64,000 bases of DNA from CADCWN01 sp046328475 (GTDB lineage: Bacteria; Chloroflexota; Chloroflexia; Thermomicrobiales; CADCWN01), in assembly GCA_046328475.1 (NCBI GenBank), contig JAXLWN010000007.1:1-64000 (forward strand), in the 5' to 3' direction. Position numbers and translations under genes: made by a program. The first letter of the stretch is position 1; the number at the start of each line of letters is the position of its first letter. This document shows, in pieces, positions 1 to 9,793 of the stretch. The notes beneath the pieces were generated by a model. The model made no database searches. It was given only the letters and a program-made list of their open reading frames with translations, and had not been told where the DNA came from.

Positions 1-2
1 AT

Positions 3-386
3 CTCGATCATCCCCGGCACGCGCTCTTCGTGGCGGTGGATGACGGGTCGGGCGCGATTGTGGGGACGGCGGGGGTGCGGTCGGGCGGGCTGAAGCCGCA
101 GTTTAATGTGGCCTGGCTGGTGGAGCGCTACGATCTGGAGCGGACGGCGCAACTGGTGCGGGTTTACACGCTGCGGGAGTGGCGCGGGCGCGGGGTGGCG
201 CGGGCGATGGTGGAGCAGGCGGCGCGTTTCGCGGCGCAGGAGGGGGGCTACACGGTGCTGGCGCTCCACACCGACCCGCGTTCGCCGGGGGCGGAGCGCT
301 TCTGGCGCTCGATGCCGACGACGCTGATTCACGACGACCGGGACGGGCCGTCGGAGTCGCTGCACTTCGAGATGGAGTTGGGGTGA
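3..386 (+). CDS. GNAT-family N-acetyltransferase, 5' end outside window
   Basis: The frame is open from the first bases of the window, so the N-terminus lies upstream; a GTG at 30 is probably internal because the reading before it (LDHPRHALF) continues naturally into FVAVDD. The visible part has a beta strand ending GTAGVR and then REWRGRGVARAM, the usual acetyl-CoA pyrophosphate loop of GNAT enzymes (R/Q-x-x-G-x-G/A), followed by a helix and a closing strand. GNAT proteins transfer an acetyl group to small amines or proteins; the substrate cannot be told here. The stop codon overlaps the start of a dispersed repeat. Confidence 0.75.
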   Translation, partial: LDHPRHALFVAVDDGSGAIVGTAGVRSGGLKPQFNVAWLVERYDLERTAQLVRVYTLREWRGRGVARAMVEQAARFAAQEGGYTVLALHTDPRSPGAERFWRSMPTTLIHDDRDGPSESLHFEMELG

Positions 387-435
387 CCTCACCCCGCCGT
401 CTGCGGACGGCACCCCTCTCCCGCGAGGAGAGGGG
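385..435 (+). repeat. Dispersed palindromic repeat, family S, copy 1
   Basis: It begins GACCTCACCCC, has a short GC hairpin, and ends in the palindrome CTCTCCCGCGAGGAGAG. A copy in opposite orientation lies at 520-571 and a third copy at 51753-51804. It overlaps the GNAT stop codon. Confidence 0.7.
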
Positions 436-519
436 AAGATACTGGCGATAGCTGGTGGTGATAATGAGGCTTGAGTGCCACACGGTGGCTCAAACTGCCC
501 TAGGCTGCGCTTGTAGGTA

Positions 520-571
520 CCCCCTCTCCTCGCGGGAGAGGGGGTACCGCCGCAGCGGCGGGGGTGAGGTC
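520..571 (-). repeat. Dispersed palindromic repeat, family S, copy 2 (inverted)
   Basis: This is the reverse complement of the 385-435 copy, ending GGGGTGAGGTC. The two facing copies bracket about 85 bases without a gene and end just before the ribosome binding site AGGAGG (575-580) of the next gene, so they could form a large stem in its leader. Confidence 0.7.
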
Positions 572-587
572 TCCAGGAGGATATGCG

Positions 588-1783
588 ATGACTGAGCGGG
601 GACGGCGTCCGGCGGAGATTGAGGCGGGGTGGGCGATCGATACGCTGCTGATTCATGGGAATCAGGGGGCGGATCCGGAGACGGGGGCGGTGGTGCCGCC
701 GATTCACCCGGCCTCGACGTTCGCCAGGAAGTCGATGACCGATGGGGCGCAGTATCGCTATGCGCGCGGGGCGAATCCGACGCGGGGGGCGCTGGAGGCG
801 ATCCTGAACGGGCTGGAGCATGGCGCGGGGGCGTCGGCATTCGGCTCGGGGATGGCGGCAGTCTCGGCGGCGCTGCAACTGCTCAATGGGGGCGACCACG
901 CGATTGTCGGCTACGACTGCTACCTCAGCACCTACAACTTCTTCGCGAATGATCTGCCGCGCTATGGCATCGAATGCACGTTTGTCGATCTGACCGATGT
1001 CGAGGCGGTGCGGCGGGCGGTGCGGCCGAACACGAAGATGATCTGGATCGAGTCGCCGACGAACCCGCTGCTGGATGTGGTGGATCTGGCGGCGATGGCC
1101 GAGATTGCGCGCGAGGCGGGCGCGCTGACGGCGGTGGACAATACGTTTGCGTCGCCCTATTGCCAGACGCCGATCGACTTCGGCATCGATCTGGTCATCC
1201 ACAGCACGACCAAGTACCTCGGCGGGCACAGCGATCTGGTCGGCGGGGCGGTCATCTCGCGCACGCCGGAGTTGGCGGCGAAGATCGCCGACCGGCTCTA
1301 TTACCTCGGCGCGGTGCCGAGTCCGTTCGATTGCTGGCTGCTGATCCGGGGCATCCACACGCTGGGGGTGCGGATGAAGCAGATTATGTCGAACGCGCAG
1401 GCGATTGCCGAGTGGTTGCAGTGCCACCCGAAGGTGACGCGCGTGATCTATCCCGGCCTGCCGAATCACCCGGCGCACACGTTGGCGAAACGTCAGATGA
1501 CGGGCGGGTTCAGCGGGATGGTCTCGTTCGACGTGGCGGGAAGCGTCGAGGCGGCGAATCGCGTCTCGGAGGGGACGCAGCTTCTTCACGCTGGCGACGA
1601 GCCTGGGCGGGGTGGAGTCGCTGATCTTCCCGCCGACGGCGTGGTTGTACACCGACCAGGCGCTGCTGAAGCAGATTCCGGGGTCGCCGTGGGCGCAGCA
1701 TCCGGGGTTGATCCGGTTGTCGGTGGGGATCGAGGATGCGGGATCTGATCGCGGATCTGGAGCGGGCGCTGGCGACGGTGTAG
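588..1783 (+). pseudogene. Trans-sulfuration PLP enzyme (cystathionine gamma-synthase / methionine gamma-lyase family), two frameshifts
   Basis: ATG at 588 follows AGGAGG with a 7-base gap. The family uses PLP to make or split cysteine, homocysteine or methionine thioethers. The PLP lysine is Lys209 in STTKYLGGHSD. About 398 codons once repaired, normal for the family. One extra base near 1582 (cagcttcttc) and another near 1738 (gatgcggg) break the frame; after both, the reading continues to the TAG at 1781, through SLIFPPTAWLY and RLSVGIEDAG, both typical of the C-terminal part. The stop codon lies inside a dispersed repeat. Real pseudogene or assembly error cannot be told apart here. The exact reaction within the family is not determined. 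Confidence 0.85.
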
Positions 1784-1859
1784 GGACGCCGCCCTGCGGC
1801 GTGCGGCAACCGCGAAGATTATCCCTTCCCACGTGGGCGGGTCTGAGACCCGCCCCTAC
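1780..1859 (+). repeat. Two-hairpin dispersed element, copy R1
   Basis: It starts GTAGGGACG and ends CGCCCCTAC, with a palindrome near each end and a central CGGCAACCGC. Related copies are at 28952-29033 and 34453-34534, and a shorter one at 56016-56062. The TAG of the preceding gene lies inside its left end. Confidence 0.7.
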
Positions 1860-1908
1860 CGTTTTTGAGCCTGTTGAAAGCTAGTCTCAATATGGTGATG
1901 GCGTTGTC

Positions 1909-1938
1909 TTGACGCGCGGCGCACAGTCGCGTTACAAT
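1909..1938 (+). promoter_or_regulatory. Sigma-70-type promoter for the ribbon-helix-helix gene
   Basis: TTGACG (1909-1914) and TACAAT (1933-1938) are separated by 18 bases and lie about 45 bases before the start of the next gene. Confidence 0.55.
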
Positions 1939-1988
1939 ACACACGGATTACACACTAGGGCGGCACGATTTCGGTCGGTGGGATGCGG

Positions 1989-2327
1989 ATGCAGCGGCTC
2001 AATTTCACGTTCGACGATGCGACGGCGCGCTGTTGCTCGAAGAGCTGGCGGCGCGGTTCTACGACGGAAATAAGTCGCAGACGGTGCGGGCGGCGCTCCA
2101 GTCGCTGCCGCGCACGCGGAGCACGAGGGTTGGGTCATCGCGGGGTATAGCCCGGCGGTGGTCGGCGATGCGGTCGCCTGCCACACTTGCGGCGCGACCC
2201 ACCAGGGGGCGACGTGCTCTATCGCCCGGTTTTCGAGCGCGGGCACGGGCCGGGCGCACTGCCGTCGTTGCCGACCGAGGGCTGGCTCGATTGCCGCCAT
2301 TGTGTCGAGCACGCCCGCCAGAGCTGA
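1989..2327 (+). pseudogene. Ribbon-helix-helix protein with C-terminal zinc-ribbon-like cysteines, frameshifted
   Basis: Reading across three single-base shifts gives about 112 residues. The first part (MQRLNFTFDD, then NKSQTVRAALQSL) matches an antitoxin/repressor-type ribbon-helix-helix DNA-binding fold. The second part has CHTC and, near the end, CRHC, a likely four-cysteine metal site. Shifts are near 2030, 2112 and 2207. ATG 1983 or 1989 can start it. No toxin gene lies next to it, so an antitoxin role is not supported; a stand-alone regulator is as likely. Both the domain pairing and the breaks deserve checking. Confidence 0.6.
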
Positions 2328-2363
2328 GTTTTCCACCAACATTCAACAGTGAAGTGAGCGGCG

Positions 2364-3755
2364 ATGTCCCTGCGGAGCAGCCAGATAGCGGCCGAAACGC
2401 GGGCTGTTGCCGAGGAGCGCGATGCGCCGCGCAAGGCGCTGTCGTGGCGGTCGGCGTTTGTGCTCTCGCTGGGCGGGGCGCTGCTGGTCACGGTGTCGCT
2501 GGGGGCGATGGCGGCGGAGATCGGGGCGGCGTCGCTGCTCGTCTGGGGCGGCACGGTGCTGATCGGCACGCTGCAATGCCTGCTGCTGGCCGAGCTGGCC
2601 GGGCGATTCCCGGGCAAGGTGGGGGGCGCACCGGCCTACACGCACGAAGGGTTCCGGCAGATCTCGCCGCTGGTCGGCGCGGCGGCGACCTGGGGCTACT
2701 GGGTCGCCTGGATTCCGGGCGTGGCGGTGAATCTGACGCTGGCGGCGACCTATTTGCGCGCGGCGTTCCTGCCGGGGGTGAATGCGCTGGCGCTGACGGC
2801 GCTGCTGGCGGTCGGGCTTTATGCGCTGAACTCGCTCGGGCTGCGGCCGAGCGTCTGGCTCTCCGGGGTGCTGGCGGCCTGCGCGGTCCTGCCGCTGGCG
2901 ATCATCCTGGCCGCGCCGCTGCTCCACCCCGAGAGCTGGCACTGGGCGAATTTCGCGCCGCTGGTCCCGGCCGGGGTGACGGCGGCGGCGCTGGCGAAGT
3001 GGGCCTTCGTCGCCGCCTGGTCGTCGTATGGGGCCGAGATGGTCGCGACGGTGGCGGGGGAATTGCGCGATCCCCGGCGCGACGTGCCGAAGGCGGTCGG
3101 GGCGGCGTCGGTCGCGACGATGCTCGCGTTTGTGATCGTGCCGGTCGGCCTGCTCGGGATCGTGGGGGTGGAGGGGCTGGCGCAGGACCCGTATGTCGCC
3201 TTTTTGACGGCGGCGGAGCGGGTTTTCGGCGCGGCCGGGGGGCGGGTCGTCGCGACCATGCTGATCGCGGCGCTGGTGCTGGGCGCGGAGGTGTTCATCG
3301 TCAGTTCGTCCCGCGCGCTCTACCAGATGAGCCGCGACGGCCTGACGCTGCAAGGGTATGGGCGGCTGAACCGGCATGGCGTGCCGGTCGGCTCGGTCGG
3401 CTGGGACGCGACGATCACGCTGGCGCTGCTGCTGATTTTTCGGGGCGATATTGTGGATGTGGTGGCGGCGGCGAACGTCGGCTATCTGGTCGTCTTCGCG
3501 CTACTGCCGGTGGCCTACGTGCTGGTGCGGCGGCGGGCGACGGAGCCTGCCCCGTTCCATTTGCCGGGCGTGTTCGTGCCGCTGGCGCTGGGCATTGCGG
3601 CGTTCAACGCCGCGCTGCTGGTCTATGGCGGGGCGCAGTGGGGGCCGAAGGTGGTCGGGGTGGGGGTCGCGCTGGTCGCGACCTTCCTGCCATTCTACCT
3701 CCTGCGAAGGGCGAGGCACGCCGGGGGGCGCGCGACGCGACGGGGGGCCGAATGA
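2364..3755 (+). CDS. APC-superfamily amino acid permease
   Basis: 463 residues with about 12 hydrophobic segments and a basic, helical N-terminal tail of about 30 residues. The first membrane region carries GGALLVTVSLGAMAAEIG and the next a GRFPGKVGGAPAYTHEGF loop, the pattern of APC transporters that move amino acids or polyamines with protons. It sits in the cytoplasmic membrane. The substrate cannot be read from sequence. The gene overlaps the following methyltransferase by 4 bases (ATGA), so the two are translationally coupled. No strong Shine-Dalgarno precedes the ATG. Confidence 0.85.
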   Translation: MSLRSSQIAAETRAVAEERDAPRKALSWRSAFVLSLGGALLVTVSLGAMAAEIGAASLLVWGGTVLIGTLQCLLLAELAGRFPGKVGGAPAYTHEGFRQISPLVGAAATWGYWVAWIPGVAVNLTLAATYLRAAFLPGVNALALTALLAVGLYALNSLGLRPSVWLSGVLAACAVLPLAIILAAPLLHPESWHWANFAPLVPAGVTAAALAKWAFVAAWSSYGAEMVATVAGELRDPRRDVPKAVGAASVATMLAFVIVPVGLLGIVGVEGLAQDPYVAFLTAAERVFGAAGGRVVATMLIAALVLGAEVFIVSSSRALYQMSRDGLTLQGYGRLNRHGVPVGSVGWDATITLALLLIFRGDIVDVVAAANVGYLVVFALLPVAYVLVRRRATEPAPFHLPGVFVPLALGIAAFNAALLVYGGAQWGPKVVGVGVALVATFLPFYLLRRARHAGGRATRRGAE

Positions 3756-4569
3756 TCGGCGAGGGGTTGCGCGCCGAGGTGGAGCACGAGATCGCGCACC
3801 CGCGCGCGGGGGTGCTGGCGGCGGTCGCGGCGCTGGGGTTGCGGCCGGGGCAGCGGGTGCTGGATGTCGGCTGCGGGCCGGGGGCGCACCTGGGGCTGCT
3901 GGCCGGGGCGGTGTCGCCGGGCGGGAGCGTGGTCGGGATCGACCTGGACGCCGGGCGCGTGGCCTTCGCGACCGAGCGCTGGGCTGATAGCAGCACGATC
4001 GCGGTGCGCGAGGGGGACCACGGCGCGCTGCCGTTCGCCGACGGCAGTTTCGATGTTGCCTGGGCGTCGCTGGTGCTGCACCACGCCGAGCGGCCATTGG
4101 CGATGCTGGGGGAGCTGCGACGGGTGGTGCGACCGGGCGGGTTGGTCGCGATTGTGGAGGGGGACACGGGCGGGTCGTTCCCCACGCTCCCCTGGCCGCC
4201 CGATCTGGAGATCGCGCTGCGCCGGGCGGCGTGGGAGGGGGCGCGGGCGAACCACGACGGGACGCTGGAGTATCACTACGCGGGCTACATCGGGCGGGAG
4301 TTGCCGCGACTGCTGCGCGAGGCGGGGCTGGCGGAGGTTCGCGTGGTCGCCTGCCCCGATGTGGACCGCGCGCCGCTCCACCCGCAGCGGGCGGCGGAGA
4401 TTCGCGGCTGGTTCGCCGGGCCGTTCGCGCGTCGCCTGCGCGATTTCCTGCCGCCGCGCGAACTGGCGCGAATGCTGGCCCTTTTGAACCCGATTCGCCT
4501 ACCTACTTGCTCACCAGTCCAGACTTCTTCATGGTGCGCACCTGGCTGCTGGCGATCGGGCGGGTTTGA
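3752..4569 (+). pseudogene. Class I SAM-dependent methyltransferase, frameshift near C-terminus
   Basis: ATG at 3752 overlaps the permease stop. Motif I (VLDVGCGPG, residues 36-44) binds S-adenosylmethionine; LPFADGSFD and the LRRVVRPGGLV strand are typical of the UbiE/Methyltransf_11 type. The target is unknown. Near 4484 one base is missing in CCCTTTTGAAC: the original frame runs on to 4618 with unlikely sequence, whereas the shifted frame gives a natural end (TSPDFFMVRTWLLAIG) at 4569. Length would be about 272 residues, ordinary for the family. Confidence 0.8.
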
Positions 4570-4664
4570 GGCGGCGTTACCCTTGCACGCAACCGTGGGC
4601 GCGGGTAGAGTGGCATAGCGACGCGCGCGGCGCGTCTTTCGGGGCAACAGGGAGGGCGGTCGGC

Positions 4665-5029
4665 ATGGTCGCGGAGACGAGCGAGCGGGTGGCCACGGTG
4701 GCACCGGTGGAGAGCAGGTCGGTGACGGGGACGTTGCCCGCGCCGGTCGAGCGGGCGTTCACCTTCGCCATCCTGCTGTCGGCGCTGCGCTGCACCGTGC
4801 AGTACGTTGTCTTGCCGTTTGTGCTCCCTGGATCGGCGTCGTGGCGGAGGTGCCCGCCTGGGTAACGCTCGCGCTGAGCGGGCTGGCGCTCTTCTCGCTC
4901 GCGCGCAGCGTGCGCATCCTGTGGCGGATGCGCCACGCGCAGCGCTGGAGCTACCTGGCGCTGGCCTTCGTCGTCTTCGCGGCGCTGGTCCTCTTCGTGA
5001 CGATGGATTTGCGGCGGCTGATCGGCTAG
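4665..5029 (+). pseudogene. Small membrane protein, one frameshift
   Basis: Repaired, it is about 121 residues: a polar N-terminal tail of about 35 residues, then three or so hydrophobic segments (FAILLSALRCTVQYVVLPFVL; VTLALSGLALFSLA; LALAFVVFAALVLFV). GGAGGG precedes the ATG. One base is missing near 4830, where GTGCTCCC should continue to TGGATCGG. I do not recognise a named family. It could pair with the methyltransferase operon upstream. Confidence 0.6.
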
Positions 5030-5060
5030 GGCAGGCAGCAAGGGCAACAAGGGTAACAAC

Positions 5061-5098
5061 GAGGCGGGGAGCGCGCCATGCGCCCCCGCCTTCGCTTT
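5061..5098 (+). terminator. GC-rich hairpin after the small membrane protein gene
   Basis: AGGCGGGG-A-GCGC pairs with GCGC-CCCCGCCT around a 5-base loop and is followed by TTCGCTTT. It lies 32 bases after the stop codon. Confidence 0.55.
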
Positions 5099-5219
5099 GC
5101 GCGGGCTTGAACCGGGCGCAGCGGCATCCGCAAGGCAGTGCCGATGTTCGCGCCTTGACAGTCTCCAACGGCTCACGAAGAATGCCCCGGTGATTCGTCG
5201 CAGGCGAGAGGAGGATCCG

Positions 5220-6014
5220 ATGCCCACGCAGATCGATCATGTTGTCGCGCTTGTTCGCGACCTCGCGTCGGCCGTGGCCGACTACGAGGCGCTCGGCTTC
5301 ACCGTTGTCCCCGGTGGGGAGCATGTCGGCGGGGCGACCCACAACGCGCTCGTCAGCTTCGCGGACGGCACCTACATCGAGTTGATCGCCTTCCGCGAGC
5401 CCGACCGCCCGCATGCGCACGCCTGGTGGCCCTACCTTGCGAAAGGGGAGGGCTGGGTCGATTTCGCGCTGCGCGAACCGGACCTTGATGGGGCGGCGGC
5501 GCGACTCGCCGCTGCGGGGATCGAGGCGCAGGGGCCGGGCGACGGCGGGCGGCTGCGGCCCGACGGGCAGGCCGTCGCCTGGCGCTCGGTGCGCACCCAG
5601 GTCGCGCCGGGTGCGGGCAGGCTCCCCTTCCTGATCGACGACGTGACGCCGCGCGACCTGCGCGTGCCGGGTCCTCCGGCAACCCGCCACCAACTGCCGA
5701 TCATGCGTGTCTCGGGTGCCACCATCGTGGTCGCCGACCTGGGGCGGGCGAGCGCCGCCTACGCCAGCCTGCTCGGCACCGAGGGCGCGATCATCGACGG
5801 CGGGACGGGCGCGACCGGGCGACGCTTCCCGCTCGGCGCGCAAACGCTCACGCTCCTCGCCCCCACCGACGACACGGGCGACCTCGCCCGCACGCTGCGC
5901 GAACGGGGCGAGGGGTTGTACGAGGTCGCATTCGGCGGCACCGCTGGCGCGACGGCGGATCTGCTGGATCTGGGGCTGGCGCACGGGGCGCGGATGCGGA
6001 TTGTGGCATCTTGA
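5220..6014 (+). CDS. Glyoxalase-like (VOC superfamily) protein
   Basis: 264 residues. GAGAGGAGG precedes the ATG. The N-terminal half (IDHVVALVRDLASAVADYEALGF opening, then a THNALV strand and GTYIELIAF) matches the glyoxalase-like domain found alone in many actinobacterial and Chloroflexota proteins; the C-terminal half repeats the fold (VADLGRASAAYASLLG). Such proteins bind metal or small ligands; no catalytic assignment is safe. It is intact, unlike the related protein at 53043-53963. Confidence 0.75.
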   Translation: MPTQIDHVVALVRDLASAVADYEALGFTVVPGGEHVGGATHNALVSFADGTYIELIAFREPDRPHAHAWWPYLAKGEGWVDFALREPDLDGAAARLAAAGIEAQGPGDGGRLRPDGQAVAWRSVRTQVAPGAGRLPFLIDDVTPRDLRVPGPPATRHQLPIMRVSGATIVVADLGRASAAYASLLGTEGAIIDGGTGATGRRFPLGAQTLTLLAPTDDTGDLARTLRERGEGLYEVAFGGTAGATADLLDLGLAHGARMRIVAS

Positions 6015-6251
6015 TTGGCTCCGAGCGCCCGGTGGCGATTGCGACAGTGCATGCCGATGCCGCGCAGGGCGTTCAATTGAACGCCCCCACAAAGCCGTCC
6101 CTGCCAGTTCGGGTGGATGCTGGTCGCGCGTAGTGGCAATTCTCCGGTCCATTATTGGCAGAAATAGTACCGCCAGCAGGCGACAGGTGTCGCTATTTTG
6201 TGCTACGCTGCGCAGGGTAGGGGAACGCAAGGGCGGGAAGGGGATAGAAGC

Positions 6252-7682
6252 ATGAGCAAGGCGATTGCCGAACCGCCCGTGGCGGTGGCTATTCCGCGCG
6301 AGGCGGGCGCGATCCCGGTGGAGGCGGGGAGCGAGGTCGATTCCCCGCAGGCGATTCGCCGCCTGGTCATCAAGCTGGCCTGGCCGTCCATCGTCGAGAA
6401 CATGCTCCAGAGCATTTTTAACATCATCATGATCGGCATGGTCGCGCGGCTGGGGTCGGCGGCGATCGCGGGGGTCGGGGCGTCCACCAGCATCATCCAG
6501 GTGGCGATGTCCTGCTTCTTCGCGCTGAGCATGGGCACGACCGTGCTGGTGGCGCACGCGACGGGGGCGAAGAATCGCGAGGCGGCCAGCCGCGCCGCCA
6601 AGCAGTCGCTCGTCCTCGGGCTGATCATCGGCGGGATCATCAGCCTGCTCGGGATCGTCTTCGCGCCGCAGGCGATCGCGGCGGTCGGGGCGGAGCAGGC
6701 GGTGGTCGGCGAGGGGGCGTCCTATCTGCGCGCCTTCTCGCTCGGCGGCATCTTCATCGTCACCACGTTTGTGGCGGGCGGTGTGATGCGCGGCTCGGGC
6801 GATGCGCGCACGCCGATGCTGGTCACGCTCGCCTCGCTGGCCGCGAGTCTCGGCATCGGCTATCCGCTGATCTTCGGGCAATTCGGCCTGCCGAAGCTGG
6901 GCGCGTTCGGCGCGGGGCTGGCGACGACCGGGGCGCGGGGTCTCGGCTGCCTGGTGCTGATCGTCCTGCTGCTGCGGCCGACGAGCAAGATTAGCCTGGC
7001 GGGTTGGGGCGGCTGGCGACCGGCGCTGGAGCCGGTCAAGCGGCTGCTGCGGATCGGCCTCCCCTCGATGTTCGAATCGCTCTTCCGCGCGGGCGGCATG
7101 CTCTTCTTCAGCGTGATCGTCTTCAAGCTCGGCACCGAGGTCGCGGCGTCGCAGCAGGTGGCGCAGCAGGTGGCCTTCTTCTCGATGATGCCGGGCTTCG
7201 GCTTCTCGATGGCGGCGATGACCCTGGTGGGGCAGGCGTTGGGCGCGAACAACCCGGGGCGGGCGAGCCGCGCCTCCTGGTTCTCCACGCGCTCCTGCCT
7301 CGCCTGGATGGGGTCGATGGGGCTGGTCTTCTTCTTCTTCGGACACTGGATCATGGGGCTCTTCACGAGCGATCAGGTGATCATCGAGAATGGCGCGGTC
7401 GCGCTGAAGATGATCGCGCTGGCGCAGCCGGGGCAGGCGTTCGGCATGGTGCTGGCGGGGAGCCTGCGCGGCTCGGGCGACACCAGCTACCCGATGTTCG
7501 CCACCGGCGCGGCGATGTGGTTCGTCCGCCTGCCGCTCGCCTATCTCTTCGGCATCGTGCTCGGCTTCGGTCTCGGGGGCGTCTATCTCGGCTGGGTCGT
7601 GGACACGGTCGTGCTCGCCAGCCTCAACTGGCTGCGCTATCGCACCGGGCGCTGGCAAGAGCGCAAGGTGGCGATCGCGTAA
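6252..7682 (+). CDS. MATE-family multidrug/metabolite exporter
   Basis: 476 residues, 12 predicted membrane segments in two similar halves, typical of MATE. The N-terminal 35 residues are polar; the first segment begins LAWPSIVENMLQSIFNIIMIG, followed by VGASTSIIQVAMSCFFALSMG. The second half has GLPSMFESLFRAGGMLFF and ALGANNPGRA, the family hallmark in loop 8-9. It exports drugs or metabolites using an ion gradient. It stands alone; a lipoprotein gene converges from the right. Confidence 0.9.
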   Translation: MSKAIAEPPVAVAIPREAGAIPVEAGSEVDSPQAIRRLVIKLAWPSIVENMLQSIFNIIMIGMVARLGSAAIAGVGASTSIIQVAMSCFFALSMGTTVLVAHATGAKNREAASRAAKQSLVLGLIIGGIISLLGIVFAPQAIAAVGAEQAVVGEGASYLRAFSLGGIFIVTTFVAGGVMRGSGDARTPMLVTLASLAASLGIGYPLIFGQFGLPKLGAFGAGLATTGARGLGCLVLIVLLLRPTSKISLAGWGGWRPALEPVKRLLRIGLPSMFESLFRAGGMLFFSVIVFKLGTEVAASQQVAQQVAFFSMMPGFGFSMAAMTLVGQALGANNPGRASRASWFSTRSCLAWMGSMGLVFFFFGHWIMGLFTSDQVIIENGAVALKMIALAQPGQAFGMVLAGSLRGSGDTSYPMFATGAAMWFVRLPLAYLFGIVLGFGLGGVYLGWVVDTVVLASLNWLRYRTGRWQERKVAIA

Positions 7683-7720
7683 CACGGCAAACGGGAGGCA
7701 GTTCCGCCCGCCCGTAGCAC

Positions 7721-8564
7721 TCACCACGATAAGCGACGGCGCATGGTGAATGGTGGGCGATCATCCTGGTCGTGCCGAGCTTCGGCCGCGACGGGGGGAT
7801 CGGACGCCGCTGCTTTGGCAAACGCCGCTTCATACGCGGCGGCCTGGTCGGGTGTCAGCCCCTTGCCAAGGCGCAGGAGCGCGAGGTTCGCGCTGTAGAC
7901 GTACTGAACGAATTGCGGCGAGGTCTTGATGACGCTCTCGATGTAGGTCTTGCGCGACTGCAAGTCGGCGGCGGTCGCGAAGACCTCGACATCCGCCGGC
8001 ATCGACCGAGGGTTCGGACGAAGCGGTAGGCGCGTGTCGCGAAATGTTACCTTGCTGGTGTACTGGAACGGCCGACCGAGCAGCTTGTTCGGATCGGTCT
8101 CGGCGGTCCAGACGATCACCTCGCCGAGGGAAGTCCGGCTGCCTTCAGCCGTTCGACCACGGTGGCGGCGACGGGGAGGTTGTCACGCCCGGGGAGGTGG
8201 TGGCGGGGCGAGTCGCGATGGCGGTGGGGGCGACTGGTTGATCGAGGGTGGCCCGAACGGTGGCTTCGGCTGAGCGGTGGCCGTTGGTGCCAGGGCGGCA
8301 GCAACCTGCGTAAGCTCGACGGCGCGGGACTGTGTCGCCTGGGCATTGGGGGAGTTGGCGACCTGCGTGGCATTCGGCGTCGGCATGATATTGGGCACGG
8401 CGGACGGAGCACTCGCCGTGGCACCGGGGAGACGTTGCCGACAGCGACCTCGCTGAGGACGTAGGTTGCGTGGCCGCGCCAAGATTCGCGGAACTGCGCT
8501 GCGCATCACTCCCGCACGCGACCAGCAAGGCCGCGACAAGCGCGAGTACGAGCGTGCGTCGCAT
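7721..8564 (-). pseudogene. Lipoprotein with Ala/Pro/Thr linker, several frameshifts
   Basis: ATG at 8564 starts MRRTLVLALVAALLVAC, a signal peptide with lipobox LVAC, so the protein would be anchored to the membrane surface. A linker follows (NIMPTPNATQVANSPNAQ; VELTQVAAALAPTATAQ), then a folded C-terminal part (TVVERLKAAGLP; NKLLGRPFQYTSKVTFRDTR; DVEVFATAADLQSRK). At least three frame changes occur between about 8490 and 8120. The lipobox and linker resemble those of the intact lipoprotein at 22193. Function unknown. Confidence 0.65.
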
Positions 8565-8844
8565 GGCTACCCTCCCCGGCATGAAACGACGCCTTTGCGA
8601 GTCAGCATAGCATACGCGGCAGAACGCCCCGAACTCCTCGATCGGGCGAGTACTCGTTCTTACGTCCATGAGGCGAGCGATGTCACGAGCCACTCCGAGA
8701 CGGGCGGCGAGCAGAATAGCGGTGGCCCCGAGCGGAATCGCCCGATGATCGCCACCAGCCGGGCGATCTCTGCGATCTCTGCGAATATTCGCGGGGCGCA
8801 GATCACCCCGATCCGCGCCGCGAGTAGCGTCCGGGAGGCGATGA

Positions 8845-8883
8845 GACGAGGGCGGCGGACCTATCCGGTCCGCCGCCCTCGTC
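8845..8883 (-). terminator. 17-bp perfect GC hairpin
   Basis: The arms at 8845-8861 and 8867-8883 pair perfectly around the loop TATCC. There is no U-run. It lies where a minus-strand gene from 9.4 kb would end. Bases 8565-8844 hold no gene I can support. Confidence 0.6.
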
Positions 8884-8889
8884 GCGTGT

Positions 8890-9565
8890 CGGTCATAGCG
8901 GCGCGATGGGGCAACACCCTCTCTTCGACCGTCGCCGGGCGCACGGAACCCGACCACGGGCGGCGGGGGCGCTGGCGTGTTATCCATGACGTGGTGGATC
9001 GGCTGAGCGCGTGCCTCACTGTGGCCGGTGGTTGCGCCAGCGCCCCCACGCGCCGCGACGGCGGTTGTGGCGCACCTCGGTCTGCCATCCTGCTACTATC
9101 GCCGCCGGCGCGCACTTCCAGCCCCACGGCGTAGAGGAGCGCGTCGACGAGATCGGCGCGCCCCGCGAGTTCCCACGCGTCGCGAATCCCGCGCAAGAGT
9201 TCGTCGCGCACCGCCGGGGCGGCCGTCTCCGCCCACGCGGGCAGCGCGGCGGCGGGGATGGGACCATCCCGGCCCTCGACCATCAAACCCAGCGGGTGCA
9301 GGATATTCGCGTGGATGATCTGGAACCCGGCACGCCGCCAGGCGCGCTCGAATGTCCCGATCTGGCGTGCGGCAGTCGCCACTGGGCCTCGGGGGGCAGG
9401 TCGCTCGGTCGGTTGCACGGCCATGGGCACTCTCCGCGTGGGGGCCGAGGGTGGCCATGACAGCCCCGCCGACCCGATCCTCGATGTCTGCCAAGCATGC
9501 CGCCGCCCGGTCGAGGGCGGGTGGTGATCCGGTTGGAGCAGCGTGGAGGTCGCTGGAAGTAGCGC
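8890..9565 (-). pseudogene. Degraded or frameshifted minus-strand coding remnant, family unknown
   Basis: Protein-like readings appear in pieces: CLADIEDRVGGAVMATLG near 9480 and, in another frame from about 9380 to 9130, FERAWRRAGFQIIHANILHP, PIPAAALPAWAETAAPAVR and AGRADLVDALLYAVGLEVR. These look like one helical protein split by at least one frameshift, ending before the 8845-8883 hairpin. I do not recognise the family and cannot fix start or stop. Confidence 0.35.
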
Positions 9566-9793
9566 CTGGGATGACGACTGCCCGTTCGGCGGGTGCGCAA
9601 CACGAGCAGTACCCCTCGTGCCTGAGTGGCAAGCCAGCGGCAAGGGCGGTCGAGCCGCAGTCTACCCGCCTCGACGCGACGAGGTTGCTGCGTTTCTGCG
9701 TCACTCGGTCGCCGATTGGCGGCGATTGACCAGCGCTGCCCTTGCCCTTACTATCCCGCGCGTGGGAAACGCGCGCTGTGAGGAGGGCTGGGC

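Noticed and set aside
4503..7727. Minus-strand open frame of more than 1000 codons
   Set aside because: It lies opposite the glyoxalase-like and MATE genes and is Arg/His/Pro-rich without motifs: an antisense frame typical of high-GC DNA.
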